DNA from: Pseudonocardia oceani
Lineage (GTDB): Bacteria; Actinomycetota; Actinomycetes; Mycobacteriales; Pseudonocardiaceae
Direction of reading: 5' to 3'
Assembly: GCF_019263585.2 (NCBI RefSeq)
Contig: NZ_JADQDF010000001.1
Location: 5,156,501-5,220,500, forward strand
Length of the DNA: 64,000 nucleotides
The position numbers and the translations under genes are program-made. Positions 1-7,336 of this stretch are shown here, in pieces (position 1 is the stretch's first letter; each line of letters starts with the position of its first letter). Under the pieces are notes generated by a model. The model saw only the letters and a list, made by a program, of their open reading frames with translations, was not told the DNA's origin and ran no database searches.

Positions 1-549
1 GTCGGGCGTGGTGGCGGTGCCGAACAGCGCGGCCAGCGCCCCCAGCCGGACGCTCGGGGCCTCCTCGCGGGGCAGCACCGCCCGGGCCAGGCGCGCGGTG
101 CACAGCACCGGCGGGCGGGGCCAGGCGTGTCCGTGGCGCTCGCACGCGGCGCGCAGGAAGCCGGTGTCGAACGGGGCGTTGTGCGCCACCAGCACGGACC
201 CGCGCAGGAACTCCAGCAGAGCGGGCAGCACGGCCGGCACCGGGGGAGCGGCGCGCACCATAGCCGTGGTGATCCCGGTGAGCGCGACGATCCCCGGCGG
301 GATGCCGACGCCCGGGTCGACGAGCGTCGACAGCTCGCCGATCCGCTCCCCGCCGCGCACCTTCACCGCGCCGATCTCGGTGATGGAGTCCTTCTTCGCG
401 GAGCCGCCGGTGGTCTCCAGGTCGAGCACGACGAACGTGACCTCGCGCAGGGGCGTGCCCAGCTCGTCGAACGACAGCTGCACCTCGAGGGGCGGTTTCT
501 GCACCTCGGGTGGCGGGCGGGTCTCGCGCGAGGCCGGGGGAGCGGTCAC
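1..549 (-). CDS. DEDDh 3'-5' exonuclease domain protein (3' end outside window)
   Basis: The N-terminal 183 residues of a DnaQ-like exonuclease are visible; the gene runs off the left edge. Exo I reads FVVLDLETTGG with the D/E pair, followed by DSITEIGAVKV; Exo II is VAHNAPFDTGFL. The exonuclease fold starts about 35 residues in, after a Pro-rich tail. By position and sequence it resembles M. tuberculosis Rv2191, in which a DEDD exonuclease is fused to a GIY-YIG/UvrC-like domain; the second domain would lie outside the window, so the fusion is inferred. I chose GTG at 549 because a TAGCGT -10 box (557-562 on the minus strand) lies 7 nt upstream, the leaderless layout used repeatedly here. An in-frame GTG at 558 is the alternative. 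Both PafBC-like and LexA-like motifs lie just upstream, which suggests a DNA-repair role. Confidence 0.88.
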   Translation of the reverse strand, partial: MTAPPASRETRPPPEVQKPPLEVQLSFDELGTPLREVTFVVLDLETTGGSAKKDSITEIGAVKVRGGERIGELSTLVDPGVGIPPGIVALTGITTAMVRAAPPVPAVLPALLEFLRGSVLVAHNAPFDTGFLRAACERHGHAWPRPPVLCTARLARAVLPREEAPSVRLGALAALFGTATTPD

Positions 550-556
550 GGGCCGC

Positions 557-579
557 ACGCTAGCGAGGCCCCCCGACAG
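557..579 (-). promoter_or_regulatory. PafBC/RecA-NDp-type DNA-damage promoter
   Basis: Read on the minus strand the site is CTGTCGGGG, 8 nt, TAGCGT. The published actinobacterial RecA-independent damage promoter is TTGTCRGTG-N8-TANNNT, so this matches in order and exact spacing, with mismatches at the first T and at one G/T. The -10 hexamer ends 7 nt before the GTG at 549. The assignment rests on motif recognition only. Confidence 0.55.
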
Positions 580-585
580 AACCGG

Positions 586-601
586 TCGAACATCGGTTCG
601 C
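586..601. promoter_or_regulatory. LexA (SOS) box
   Basis: TCGAAC-ATCG-GTTCGC matches the actinobacterial LexA consensus TCGAAC-N4-GTTCGA at 11 of 12 specified positions. It lies between the divergent exonuclease and NYN genes, directly behind the damage promoter of the exonuclease. LexA could repress either gene, but proximity favours the exonuclease. Confidence 0.55.
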
Positions 602-612
602 ACCGCCGGAGC

Positions 613-671
613 CGTCGGGCGAACGGCACTGTCGCCCAGGCCCGTCGGGCGGGAGTGCCGTTCGCCCGACG
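613..671. repeat. 18-bp perfect extragenic inverted repeat
   Basis: Arms at 613-630 and 654-671 (CGTCGGGCGAACGGCACT and its exact reverse complement) flank a 23-nt spacer. It lies between two divergent genes, so it is not a 3'-end terminator. It could be a dispersed extragenic palindrome or a cruciform or protein-binding site. Confidence 0.7.
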
Positions 672-746
672 TGGGCCGGGCCACGATGCGGTGCCCGCCC
701 GAGCGCGGCGCCGGTGTGCGGGCCGGAACGCGGATAACCTGGACCG

Positions 747-2060
747 ATGTCCGCGACACCGGCCCCCGAGGGGGGTGACCCCGTCGACTGGTCGCGCCTG
801 CCCGACGCGGTGCGCGCCCGGCTCGCGGACGTCGCGGCCACGGCGGTCGGCGGGATGCCGGCCACCGAGGTGCCGGTCCCGCTGCGCCGCCTCGCCCGGT
901 TCACCCCGGCCAAGCGCGCGAAGCTCGGCGGCCCGGCGCTGCTGGCGGAGCTGCGCGCCTCCACCGTGTTCCGCACGGCCGTCGTCGCCTGGTGGGACGA
1001 GCACCGGTCCGGCGAGCTGGTGCCCGCCGCCGACGACCCGCTGACGGCCGCGGCCGCCGCGGTGCTGGCCGGCGACGAGGCGGCGGCGCAGGCGGTGGCC
1101 GCCGCGGCCCACCGCGGTGACGTCGTGGAGCTGCGCGCCGAGCGCGACGCCGCGCTGTCGCGGGTCGACAAGCTGTCGGTCGAGCTCGAGCGCCTGCGCG
1201 GGGAGCTCGGTGAGGCCCGCGAGCAGGCCCGCTCGGCGGGCGACCAGCGCGACGCGGAGTACCAGCAGCTGCGCCGACGCGTGTCCGAGCAGGGCGCGAA
1301 GCTGCGCACGCTGCTGGACGGGCGCGCGGAGGCCGACCGGGTCGTCGAGGAGCTGCGGGCGTCGTCGGCGGCCGAGCTGGCGCATGCTCGGGCCGAGGTG
1401 GAGCGCGAGCGCGGCCGGGCCGAGCAGGAGCGGCGGCGGGCCGACCGGGCGGCCGCGGAGGTCGCGGCGGCCCGGCAGGCGGCCCGCGAGGCCCGGCAGG
1501 CCGACGAGGTGCGCCTGGGCCTGCTCGTCGACACCCTCGCCGGCGCGGTCACCGGGCTGCGCCGCGAGCTGGCGCTGGGCGGCGGCGGGCCGCGGCCGGG
1601 CGACCTCGTCACCGGCGCGGGCGCGGCGGCCGGCGGCGGCGCCGTCGACGGGCTCGCCGCGCTGGACGCCCTGCTCGCGGTGCCGACCGTGCACCTGGTC
1701 GTCGACGGCTACAACGTCAGCAAGACCGGTTACCCCGAGCTCACCCTGGCCGACCAGCGCACGCGCCTGGTCGGGCAGCTCGCGGCGCTGGCCGCGCGCA
1801 CCGGGGTGGAGGTCACCGTCGTGTTCGACGGGGCGGGCGTCGTCGCGGCGCCGATCCGCGGCTCGCGCGGGGTGCGCGTGCTGTTCAGCGACCCCGGCGT
1901 GATCGCCGACGACGTCATCCGCTCGCTGGTCGCCGCCGAGCCGCACGGGCGGCCGGTGCTGGTGGCCACCTCCGACGCCGAGGTCGTGCGGTCGGTGCAG
2001 CGGCGCGGGGCCTACACCGTGCCCTCCACGGCCATCCTCACGCGGCTCGTGCGCGGCTGA
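747..2060 (+). CDS. NYN-domain (YacP/PIN-like) RNA-binding protein
   Basis: This 437-residue protein has three parts. Residues 1-100 form a helical N-terminal region. Residues about 125-260 are a Glu/Arg/Ala-rich stretch with heptad character, almost certainly a coiled coil. The C-terminal 140 residues form an NYN nuclease-like domain starting at HLVVDGYNVSKTGYPEL, with VVFDGAGV and ATSDAEVVRSV further on, which are the acidic positions of the PIN/NYN fold. Family members are thought to bind or cleave RNA; the substrate here is unknown. The start is supported by TAACCT at 735-740, six nt before the ATG, so the transcript is probably leaderless. It is divergent from the exonuclease. Confidence 0.88.
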   Translation: MSATPAPEGGDPVDWSRLPDAVRARLADVAATAVGGMPATEVPVPLRRLARFTPAKRAKLGGPALLAELRASTVFRTAVVAWWDEHRSGELVPAADDPLTAAAAAVLAGDEAAAQAVAAAAHRGDVVELRAERDAALSRVDKLSVELERLRGELGEAREQARSAGDQRDAEYQQLRRRVSEQGAKLRTLLDGRAEADRVVEELRASSAAELAHARAEVERERGRAEQERRRADRAAAEVAAARQAAREARQADEVRLGLLVDTLAGAVTGLRRELALGGGGPRPGDLVTGAGAAAGGGAVDGLAALDALLAVPTVHLVVDGYNVSKTGYPELTLADQRTRLVGQLAALAARTGVEVTVVFDGAGVVAAPIRGSRGVRVLFSDPGVIADDVIRSLVAAEPHGRPVLVATSDAEVVRSVQRRGAYTVPSTAILTRLVRG

Positions 2061-2070
2061 CCGCCGGAAA

Positions 2071-2093
2071 CTGTCAGGGGTCGCTCCTAGCGT
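2071..2093 (+). promoter_or_regulatory. PafBC/RecA-NDp-type DNA-damage promoter
   Basis: CTGTCAGGG, then 8 nt, then TAGCGT fits TTGTCRGTG-N8-TANNNT with the exact spacer. It sits 39 nt upstream of the small double-CxxC gene at 2132 and 11 nt after the NYN stop codon, so it can only serve the downstream gene or genes. Confidence 0.5.
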
Positions 2094-2131
2094 CCCTCCC
2101 CGACGGCACCGAGCCGACCGGAGGGAGCGAC

Positions 2132-2434
2132 ATGATCGTCGACTGTGAGAGCTGCGAGGTCCGCGGGAACGCCTGCGGCGACTGCGTGATCGGCGTGCTG
2201 CTCGGGGTGCCGACGGTCCCGGCCCGGCGGCCCGAGGGCCGGTCCGGCGACGTCGCGGCGGCGCAGGACGGACCGTCCGGCGCGTCCACGGTGCAGCTCG
2301 ACGCACCGGAGCAGCGCGCACTCGCCGTGCTCGCAGATCAAGGCCTGGTGCCGAGGTTGCGGCTGGTGGCCGCCCCGCGTCGCCCGGCGTCCGGTGCTCG
2401 CGACGATGGGGGAGCGGCCCGTGACACGGGGTGA
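2132..2434 (+). CDS. Small double-CxxC protein, function unknown
   Basis: A 100-residue protein opening MIVDCESCEVRGNACGDCV. The four cysteines in CxxC-x7-CxxC spacing near the N-terminus resemble a small zinc ribbon or redox site. The rest is Ala/Arg-rich with no recognised domain. GGAGGGAGCGAC precedes the ATG, a strong ribosome-binding site. I believe similar proteins occur in other actinomycetes but cannot name a function. The upstream PafBC-like promoter suggests induction by DNA damage. The hydrolase gene follows after a 256-bp gap. Confidence 0.75.
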   Translation: MIVDCESCEVRGNACGDCVIGVLLGVPTVPARRPEGRSGDVAAAQDGPSGASTVQLDAPEQRALAVLADQGLVPRLRLVAAPRRPASGARDDGGAARDTG

Positions 2435-2690
2435 CATCACGGCGTTACCGAACCGTCTCCGCAGGTGGACGCCTCCGTTCGGGGGCGTGCCGGGCGCGAC
2501 GCGCCGGTCGCGCCCCGTGGTGGACGCCCCCTGGTCGCCTCCGTAATCTCCCCGAGGCCGTGCGGTCCGTCAGCCATTCGAACGCGAAGGGCGACGTACG
2601 GTCACCATCGTTACTCCGTTCGGCGAGCGTCGTTGCTCCGGTAGAGCAGAACGTCGGTCACGATGGTGGGAACGAAGGAGACGCGTCCGC
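2435..2690. other. Intergenic leader of the NlpC/P60 gene
   Basis: This 256-bp gap holds an inverted repeat CACCATCGT (2603-2611) / ACGATGGTG (2660-2668) with a 48-nt loop. GTTAC half-sites occur near 2444 and 2610, reminiscent of MtrA sites but without a second half at the right spacing. I looked for a c-di-AMP (ydaO) riboswitch, common before such hydrolases in actinobacteria, and did not see its conserved core. No ORF here is convincing. Confidence 0.35.
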
Positions 2691-3734
2691 GTGCTGTCAC
2701 CCGGCAGGACCCGCCCCGGCGCACCGGCCCTCGTGGCGGTGCTCCTGGCCGGCGCTCTGGCCCTGGTGCTGGGGGTCGCGCCCGCCTCGGCGCAGCCCGC
2801 CCCGCCCGACAACGCCACCGACGCCGCCGCCGCGCTCGAGCAGGTGCAGCGCGAGGCCGAGGTGCTCACCGAGGAGTGGCACGCCGCCACCGATGCGCTC
2901 ACCGCCCGGCAGGAGGAGCTCGCGCGGATGACCGCGGCCGTCGAGCCGGCCCGCCAGGCCGCCGACGCCGCCCGCGCCGCCGAGGAGGAGTACCGCCGGC
3001 AGGTCGACGCGCTGGCGCTGACGACCTTCGAGAGCGGCAACCTCGACCAGTTCAACGCGCTGCTGGCCAGCGGCTCGCCCGAGGACTTCCTCGACCAGAT
3101 GTCGGTGCTGGAGATGCTGGCGTCCGACCAGCGGATCGCGCTGGCGGAGCTGATCGCCGTCGTCGAGGACACCGAGGCGGCGCAGGCCGAGGCCGACGCC
3201 GCCACCGCCCGCGCGCAGTCGGCCGCCGACGCGGCCGCGGAAGCCGAGCAGGAGGTCGCCGCCCGCAAGCGCGACGCCGAGGTGCGCATCGAGGAGGCCG
3301 AGGCCCTGCTGGAGCGGCTCAGCCCGCAGCAGCGCTCCGACCGCCTCGGCCCGGGCGTCGACGGCCCCAGCGGCCCGATCAGCGGCAGCGGCGCGGGCGT
3401 CGTCGCCCTGCGCGCCGCCATCACGCAGCTGGGCAAGCCCTACCAGTGGGGCGCCGAGGGCCCGGGCAGCTTCGACTGCTCCGGCCTCACCTCGTGGGCG
3501 TTCTCCGAGGCGGGCGTCACGTTGCCGCGGTCGTCGTCGGCGCAGGCCGGGGTGGGCCGCTCGGTCGGCTGGGACGACATGCAGCCCGGCGACCTGGTCT
3601 TCTACTACAGCCCCGTCAGCCACGTCGGCATCTACGCCGGCGACGGCAAGATGATCAACGCCCCGCAGACCGGCGACGTCGTCAAGTACGCCACCGTGTC
3701 CAGCAGCGCGTTCAGCGGCGCCCGCCGCATCTAG
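2691..3734 (+). CDS. Secreted NlpC/P60 peptidoglycan endopeptidase
   Basis: 347 residues with a signal peptide (Arg-containing start, hydrophobic stretch about residues 13-30, ASAQP cleavage region). A long Ala/Glu coiled-coil region spans about residues 35-210, and a C-terminal NlpC/P60 domain covers about 235-347. The catalytic Cys is in SFDCSGLTSWAF and the His in SHVGIY; PGDLVFYY is the usual core strand. The family cleaves the D-Glu/meso-DAP bond of stem peptides, which fits the meso-DAP MurE signature of this genome. The layout matches Rv2190c and RipC-like hydrolases, whose coiled coil is thought to regulate access, often through FtsEX. GTG at 2691 has AAGGAG about 10 nt upstream. Confidence 0.9.
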   Translation: MLSPGRTRPGAPALVAVLLAGALALVLGVAPASAQPAPPDNATDAAAALEQVQREAEVLTEEWHAATDALTARQEELARMTAAVEPARQAADAARAAEEEYRRQVDALALTTFESGNLDQFNALLASGSPEDFLDQMSVLEMLASDQRIALAELIAVVEDTEAAQAEADAATARAQSAADAAAEAEQEVAARKRDAEVRIEEAEALLERLSPQQRSDRLGPGVDGPSGPISGSGAGVVALRAAITQLGKPYQWGAEGPGSFDCSGLTSWAFSEAGVTLPRSSSAQAGVGRSVGWDDMQPGDLVFYYSPVSHVGIYAGDGKMINAPQTGDVVKYATVSSSAFSGARRI

Positions 3735-3817
3735 ACCTCGTCCGCTCCCCGGGCTCGGGCGGCGGCCGAGGTCACCGGCCGCCGCCCGGGCTCACCGCCC
3801 GTCCTAGGGTCGCGCGT

Positions 3818-4936
3818 GTGCCCACCCTCCTGGTGACGAACGACTTCCCGCCGCGCACCGGGGGCATCCAGACCTACCTGCACGAGCTGGCCCGGCGGCT
3901 GCCTCCGGGGGAGCTGGTCGTGTACGCCCCGGCCTGGCCGGGCGCCGCGGAGTTCGACGCCGCCTACGGCCACCCGGTGCACCGCCATCCGACGTCGCTG
4001 ATGCTCCCCGGCCCGGCCGTCGCGCGCCGGGCCGTCGACCTGGTCCGGCGGCACGGGGCGCGCACGGTCTGGTTCGGCGCCGCTGCCCCGCTGGCCCTGC
4101 TCGGGCCGTGGCTGCGCCGCCGGGCCGGCGTGGCCCGGGTCGTGGCGAGCACGCACGGGCACGAGGTGGGGTGGTCGATGCTGCCCGGCGCGCGGCAGGC
4201 GCTGCGGCGGATCGGCGAGGACGCCGACGCGGTCACGACCATCTCCCGCCACACCCGCGGGCGGATCGCCGCGGCGTTCGGGCCGCGGGCCGTGCTGGAG
4301 CACCTGCCATCGGGCATCGACACCGCCCGGTTCCGCCCCGACCCGGCCGCCCGCGCCGCCCTGCGCGCCCGCTACGTCCTCGGGGAGGCCCCGGTGGCGG
4401 TCTGCGTGTCGCGGCTGGTGGCGCGCAAGGGCCAGGACGTCCTGGTGGCCGCCTGGCCCGTGGTCCGCGCACGGGTCCCGGACGCGCGGCTGCTGCTGGT
4501 CGGCGACGGTCCCGACGCCGGGCGCCTGCGCCGCCTCGCCGCCGGGACGCCAGGCGTCGTCCTGACCGGGGCGGTGCCCGAGAACGAGCTCGCCGCGCAC
4601 CAGGCCGTCGGCGATGTCTTCGCCCTGCCCTGCCGCACCCGCGGCGGCGGGCTCGACATCGAAGGTCTGGGCATCGTCGCGCTGGAGGCGGCGGCGTGCG
4701 GGCTGCCGGTGGTCGTCGGCCGGTCGGGGGGCGCGCCGGAGACCGTGCACGACGGCGTCACCGGGCACGTCGTCGACGGCCGGGACGTGCGCGCGGTGGC
4801 CGCGGCGGTCGGGGGCCTGCTCGCCGACCCGGCCCGGGCGGCGGCCATGGGCGCGGCGGGACGGGAGCGGATGGTGGCCGACTGGACCTGGGACGCCCGC
4901 GTGGCCCGGCTCCGGGGGCTGCTGACCGGCCCCTGA
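3818..4936 (+). CDS. pimB: PimB'-type GDP-mannose-dependent mannosyltransferase
   Basis: A 372-residue GT4 (GT-B fold) glycosyltransferase. The N-terminal domain opens LLVTNDFPPRTGGIQTYLHE with the Gly-rich donor/acceptor loop and has THGHEVGW. The C-terminal domain has VSRLVARKGQD, VGDGPD and the EX7E region around DIEGLGIVALEAAACG. In mycobacteria the orthologue Rv2188c adds the second mannose to phosphatidylinositol mono-mannoside on the inner leaflet of the membrane. The neighbours (NlpC/P60 before, FadD15 convergent after) match that locus. GTG at 3818 has TAGGGT at 3805-3810, seven nt upstream, so a leaderless transcript is likely. A composite hairpin follows the stop. Confidence 0.9.
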   Translation: MPTLLVTNDFPPRTGGIQTYLHELARRLPPGELVVYAPAWPGAAEFDAAYGHPVHRHPTSLMLPGPAVARRAVDLVRRHGARTVWFGAAAPLALLGPWLRRRAGVARVVASTHGHEVGWSMLPGARQALRRIGEDADAVTTISRHTRGRIAAAFGPRAVLEHLPSGIDTARFRPDPAARAALRARYVLGEAPVAVCVSRLVARKGQDVLVAAWPVVRARVPDARLLLVGDGPDAGRLRRLAAGTPGVVLTGAVPENELAAHQAVGDVFALPCRTRGGGLDIEGLGIVALEAAACGLPVVVGRSGGAPETVHDGVTGHVVDGRDVRAVAAAVGGLLADPARAAAMGAAGRERMVADWTWDARVARLRGLLTGP

Positions 4937-4941
4937 GCGCG

Positions 4942-4998
4942 CTTCCCGAGATGCGGGAAGGCCACCTTCATGACGAACAGCGCCATGAAGGTGGCCTT
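4942..4998. terminator. Composite bidirectional hairpin between convergent genes
   Basis: Two overlapping inverted repeats fill the 110-bp gap. CTTCCCG/CGGGAAG lies at 4942-4948 and 4954-4960. A 15-bp perfect repeat, AAGGCCACCTTCATG with its complement, lies at 4958-4972 and 4984-4998 around an 11-nt loop. It can end transcription from both sides. There is no T-tract, as is usual in actinomycetes. Confidence 0.7.
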
Positions 4999-5046
4999 GC
5001 TGCAAGAACGGGGCGGGGGCGAGGGCGGCGGGGCGGGGCCCCCATA

Positions 5047-6828
5047 TCAGCTGTAGATCGCCGCGATGTCGTCCGCGAACGTCTTCGCCACCACCTGCCG
5101 CTTGACCTTCATCGTCGGGGTCATCTCCCCGCCCGCCTCGGTGAAGTCGACCGGCAGGATCCGGAACCTGCGGATCTGCTCGGCCCGCGACACCGCCTTG
5201 TTGGCCTCGTCGACCGCAGCGTCGACCTCGGCCAGCAGGTCGGCGTCGTCGACGAGGTCGGCAGCGCTGTCGCCGGCCGGCTTGCCGTGGCGCTCGCGCC
5301 AGCCGGGCAGGGCCTCGCTGTCGATCGTGACCAGCGCGCCGATGAACGGTTGCGCGTCGCCGACGACCATGCACTGGCTGATCAGCGGGTGGGCGCGCAG
5401 GCGGTCCTCGAGCACGGCGGGGGCGACGTTCTTGCCGCCCGCCGTCACGATGATCTCCTTCTTGCGGCCGGTGATCGTGAGGAAGCCGGCGTCGTCGAGC
5501 TCGCCGATGTCGCCGCTGCGGAACCAGCCGTCCTCGATGGCCTCGGACGTGGCGGTCTCGTTCTTCCAGTAGCCGCGGAAGACGATCGGACCCTTGAGCA
5601 GGATCTCGCCGTCCTCGGCGATCCGCACCGCGTGCCCGGGCACCGGACGCCCGACGCTGCCGACCCGCTGGGCCGCGAGCGTGTTGAGGGTGATGCCGGC
5701 CGAGGTCTCGGTGAGGCCGTAGCCCTCGAGGACCGGCAGGCCGACGCCGCGGAAGAAGTGGCCCAGGCGCGCGCCCAGCGGGGCGGAACCGGAGACGGCG
5801 GCCACGACCGCGCCGCCGACGGCCATCCGCAGCTTGCCGTACACGAGCCGGTCGAACAGGGCGTGCTTGGCGCGCAGCGCGATGCCGGGGCCGCCGGTGT
5901 CCAGCGCCTTCGACCAGGCGATCGCGGTGTCGGCGGCGGCGTCGAAGATCTTGCCCTTGCCGTCGTTGTGGGCCCGCTGGCGAGCGCCGTTGTAGACCTT
6001 CTCGAACACGCGCGGCACCGCGAGCAGGAACGTCGGCCGGAACGCGGCCAGGTCGGGCAGCAGCTGCGCGACGTCCGGGGTGTGCCCGACGATCGTGCGG
6101 GTGCACATCGCGCCGAGCTGGATGGCCTTGCCGAACACGTGCGCGAGCGGCAGGAACAGCAGCACCGACCCGCCCGCCGTGAACAGCTCGGGGAAGACCT
6201 GCGTGACGGCGCGGACCTCGGTGAGCAGGTTGCGGTGCGTCAGCTCGCAGCCCTTGGGCCGCCCGGTGGTGCCCGAGGTGTAGATCAGGGTGGCCAGGTC
6301 GTCGCCGCCGACGGCGGCGCGCCGGGCCTGCACCTGGTCCGAGGTGAGGTCGACGCCCGCGGACGTCAGCGACTCGACGGCGCCCGCGTCGATCTGCCAC
6401 ACCGTCACCGACGGCGCGGCGACGCCGGCGACCAGGTCCTTGTGCTTGGGCGACTCCACGACGATGCCGACGGCGCCGGAGTCCTCGAGGATCCAGCTGA
6501 CCTGCTCGGCCGACGACGTCTCGTAGATCGGCACGGTGACGCCGCCGACGGCGAGGATCGCGTAGTCGAGCAGCGTCCACTCGTAGCGGGTGCGCGACAG
6601 GAGCGCGACCCGGTCGCCCGCGGCGACCCCGGACGCGATCAGCCCCCGCGCGACGGCGGTGACCTGCTCGGCGAACTCGGCGGCGGTGACGTCGGTCCAC
6701 GCGTCGCCGGTGCCCCGGCGGCGGTAGACGACGTCGGCGCCGTGGGCGGACGCGTTGTCGTAGACCGCGTCGACGAGGTTCTCCTCGTCACCCACGGTGA
6801 TGGTGGCGGGAACGCTGTACTCGCGCAC
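5047..6828 (-). CDS. fadD15: Long-chain acyl-CoA synthetase, FadD15 type
   Basis: 593 residues of the AMP-forming adenylate family. The P-loop reads LIYTSGTTGRPKGCEL; later motifs are GYGLTETSAG, RSGDIGELDDAGF and the ITGRKKEIIVTAGGKNVAP hinge, with the catalytic Lys near the C-terminus. It activates long-chain fatty acids to acyl-CoA with ATP. Length and motifs match FadD15 (Rv2187), which also lies convergent to pimB'. The GTG start at 6828 is preceded by AGGAGGACTGGTCCA, a strong ribosome-binding site; longer open reading upstream overlaps the promoter region of the divergent gene. The fatty acyl-CoA could feed phospholipid and PIM acylation, but that link is inferred from context only. 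Confidence 0.92.
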   Translation of the reverse strand: MREYSVPATITVGDEENLVDAVYDNASAHGADVVYRRRGTGDAWTDVTAAEFAEQVTAVARGLIASGVAAGDRVALLSRTRYEWTLLDYAILAVGGVTVPIYETSSAEQVSWILEDSGAVGIVVESPKHKDLVAGVAAPSVTVWQIDAGAVESLTSAGVDLTSDQVQARRAAVGGDDLATLIYTSGTTGRPKGCELTHRNLLTEVRAVTQVFPELFTAGGSVLLFLPLAHVFGKAIQLGAMCTRTIVGHTPDVAQLLPDLAAFRPTFLLAVPRVFEKVYNGARQRAHNDGKGKIFDAAADTAIAWSKALDTGGPGIALRAKHALFDRLVYGKLRMAVGGAVVAAVSGSAPLGARLGHFFRGVGLPVLEGYGLTETSAGITLNTLAAQRVGSVGRPVPGHAVRIAEDGEILLKGPIVFRGYWKNETATSEAIEDGWFRSGDIGELDDAGFLTITGRKKEIIVTAGGKNVAPAVLEDRLRAHPLISQCMVVGDAQPFIGALVTIDSEALPGWRERHGKPAGDSAADLVDDADLLAEVDAAVDEANKAVSRAEQIRRFRILPVDFTEAGGEMTPTMKVKRQVVAKTFADDIAAIYS

Positions 6829-6934
6829 TGGACCAGTCCTCCTCGGCTGCGGCTGGGCGCAACCTACCGTGCCGTAACCCGTGTGGGGGAGGGTCGGAGC
6901 CTGTCCGGTTCGCCCGGTCCGGCAGTCTGGCGCC

Positions 6935-7327
6935 GTGCCCTCGGTCGACGTGGTGGACGAGACGTTCCTGGCGGTGCCCCCGGAGGTGGTCGCGGCGGAG
7001 TTCGCGGTGCCCGCCCGGTGGGTCCGGTGGTGGCCCGACCTGCGGCTCGCCGTCGACACCGACCGCGGCGTGCAGGGCTTCCGCTGGACGGTGACGGGCG
7101 CGCTCGTCGGCAGCATGGAGGTCTGGCTGGAGCCGGTGCTCGACGGCACGGTGCTGCACTACTTCCTGCGTGCCGACCCGCCCGGTCCGGACGGCCGCCC
7201 GGCCCCGGCCCCACCCCGCCGCGGGGCCGCGGAGGCCCGGCGCCGCCAGCGCGCGGCCAAGGCCGTGGCCTTCGCCTGCAAGGACCGGCTGGAGGCGGGC
7301 AGGGCACCCGGGGAGCCCCCGACCTAG
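6935..7327 (+). CDS. SRPBCC-like lipid-binding fold protein (Rv2186c-like)
   Basis: 130 residues. The start PSVDVVDETFLAVPPEVVAAE is the first strand and helix of a START/Bet v1-type (SRPBCC) cup, and RWTVTGALVGSMEVWLEPVLDG supplies the following strands. The C-terminus is a basic helix (RRRQRAAKAVAFACKDRLE). Proteins of this fold bind hydrophobic ligands; none is known here. GTG at 6935 was chosen because the conserved fold starts at once and a CAGTCT hexamer (6923-6928) lies six nt upstream in the leaderless arrangement. An in-frame GTG at 6881 would add 18 unrelated residues. A second SRPBCC gene lies beyond the phosphoesterase, as in the Rv2186c-Rv2185c pair. Confidence 0.75.
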   Translation: MPSVDVVDETFLAVPPEVVAAEFAVPARWVRWWPDLRLAVDTDRGVQGFRWTVTGALVGSMEVWLEPVLDGTVLHYFLRADPPGPDGRPAPAPPRRGAAEARRRQRAAKAVAFACKDRLEAGRAPGEPPT

Positions 7328-7336
7328 GATCGGATC

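Noticed and set aside
2431..2440. GTGACATCAC inverted repeat as a CRP-like site
   Set aside because: The spacer is 2 nt rather than 6, and half of it is the stop codon region of the preceding gene.
2444..2620. MtrA binding sites (GTTAC half-sites)
   Set aside because: Only isolated halves occur; no second half at the required spacing.
2435..2690. c-di-AMP (ydaO) riboswitch before the NlpC/P60 gene
   Set aside because: It was expected by analogy, but the conserved purine-rich core was not found.
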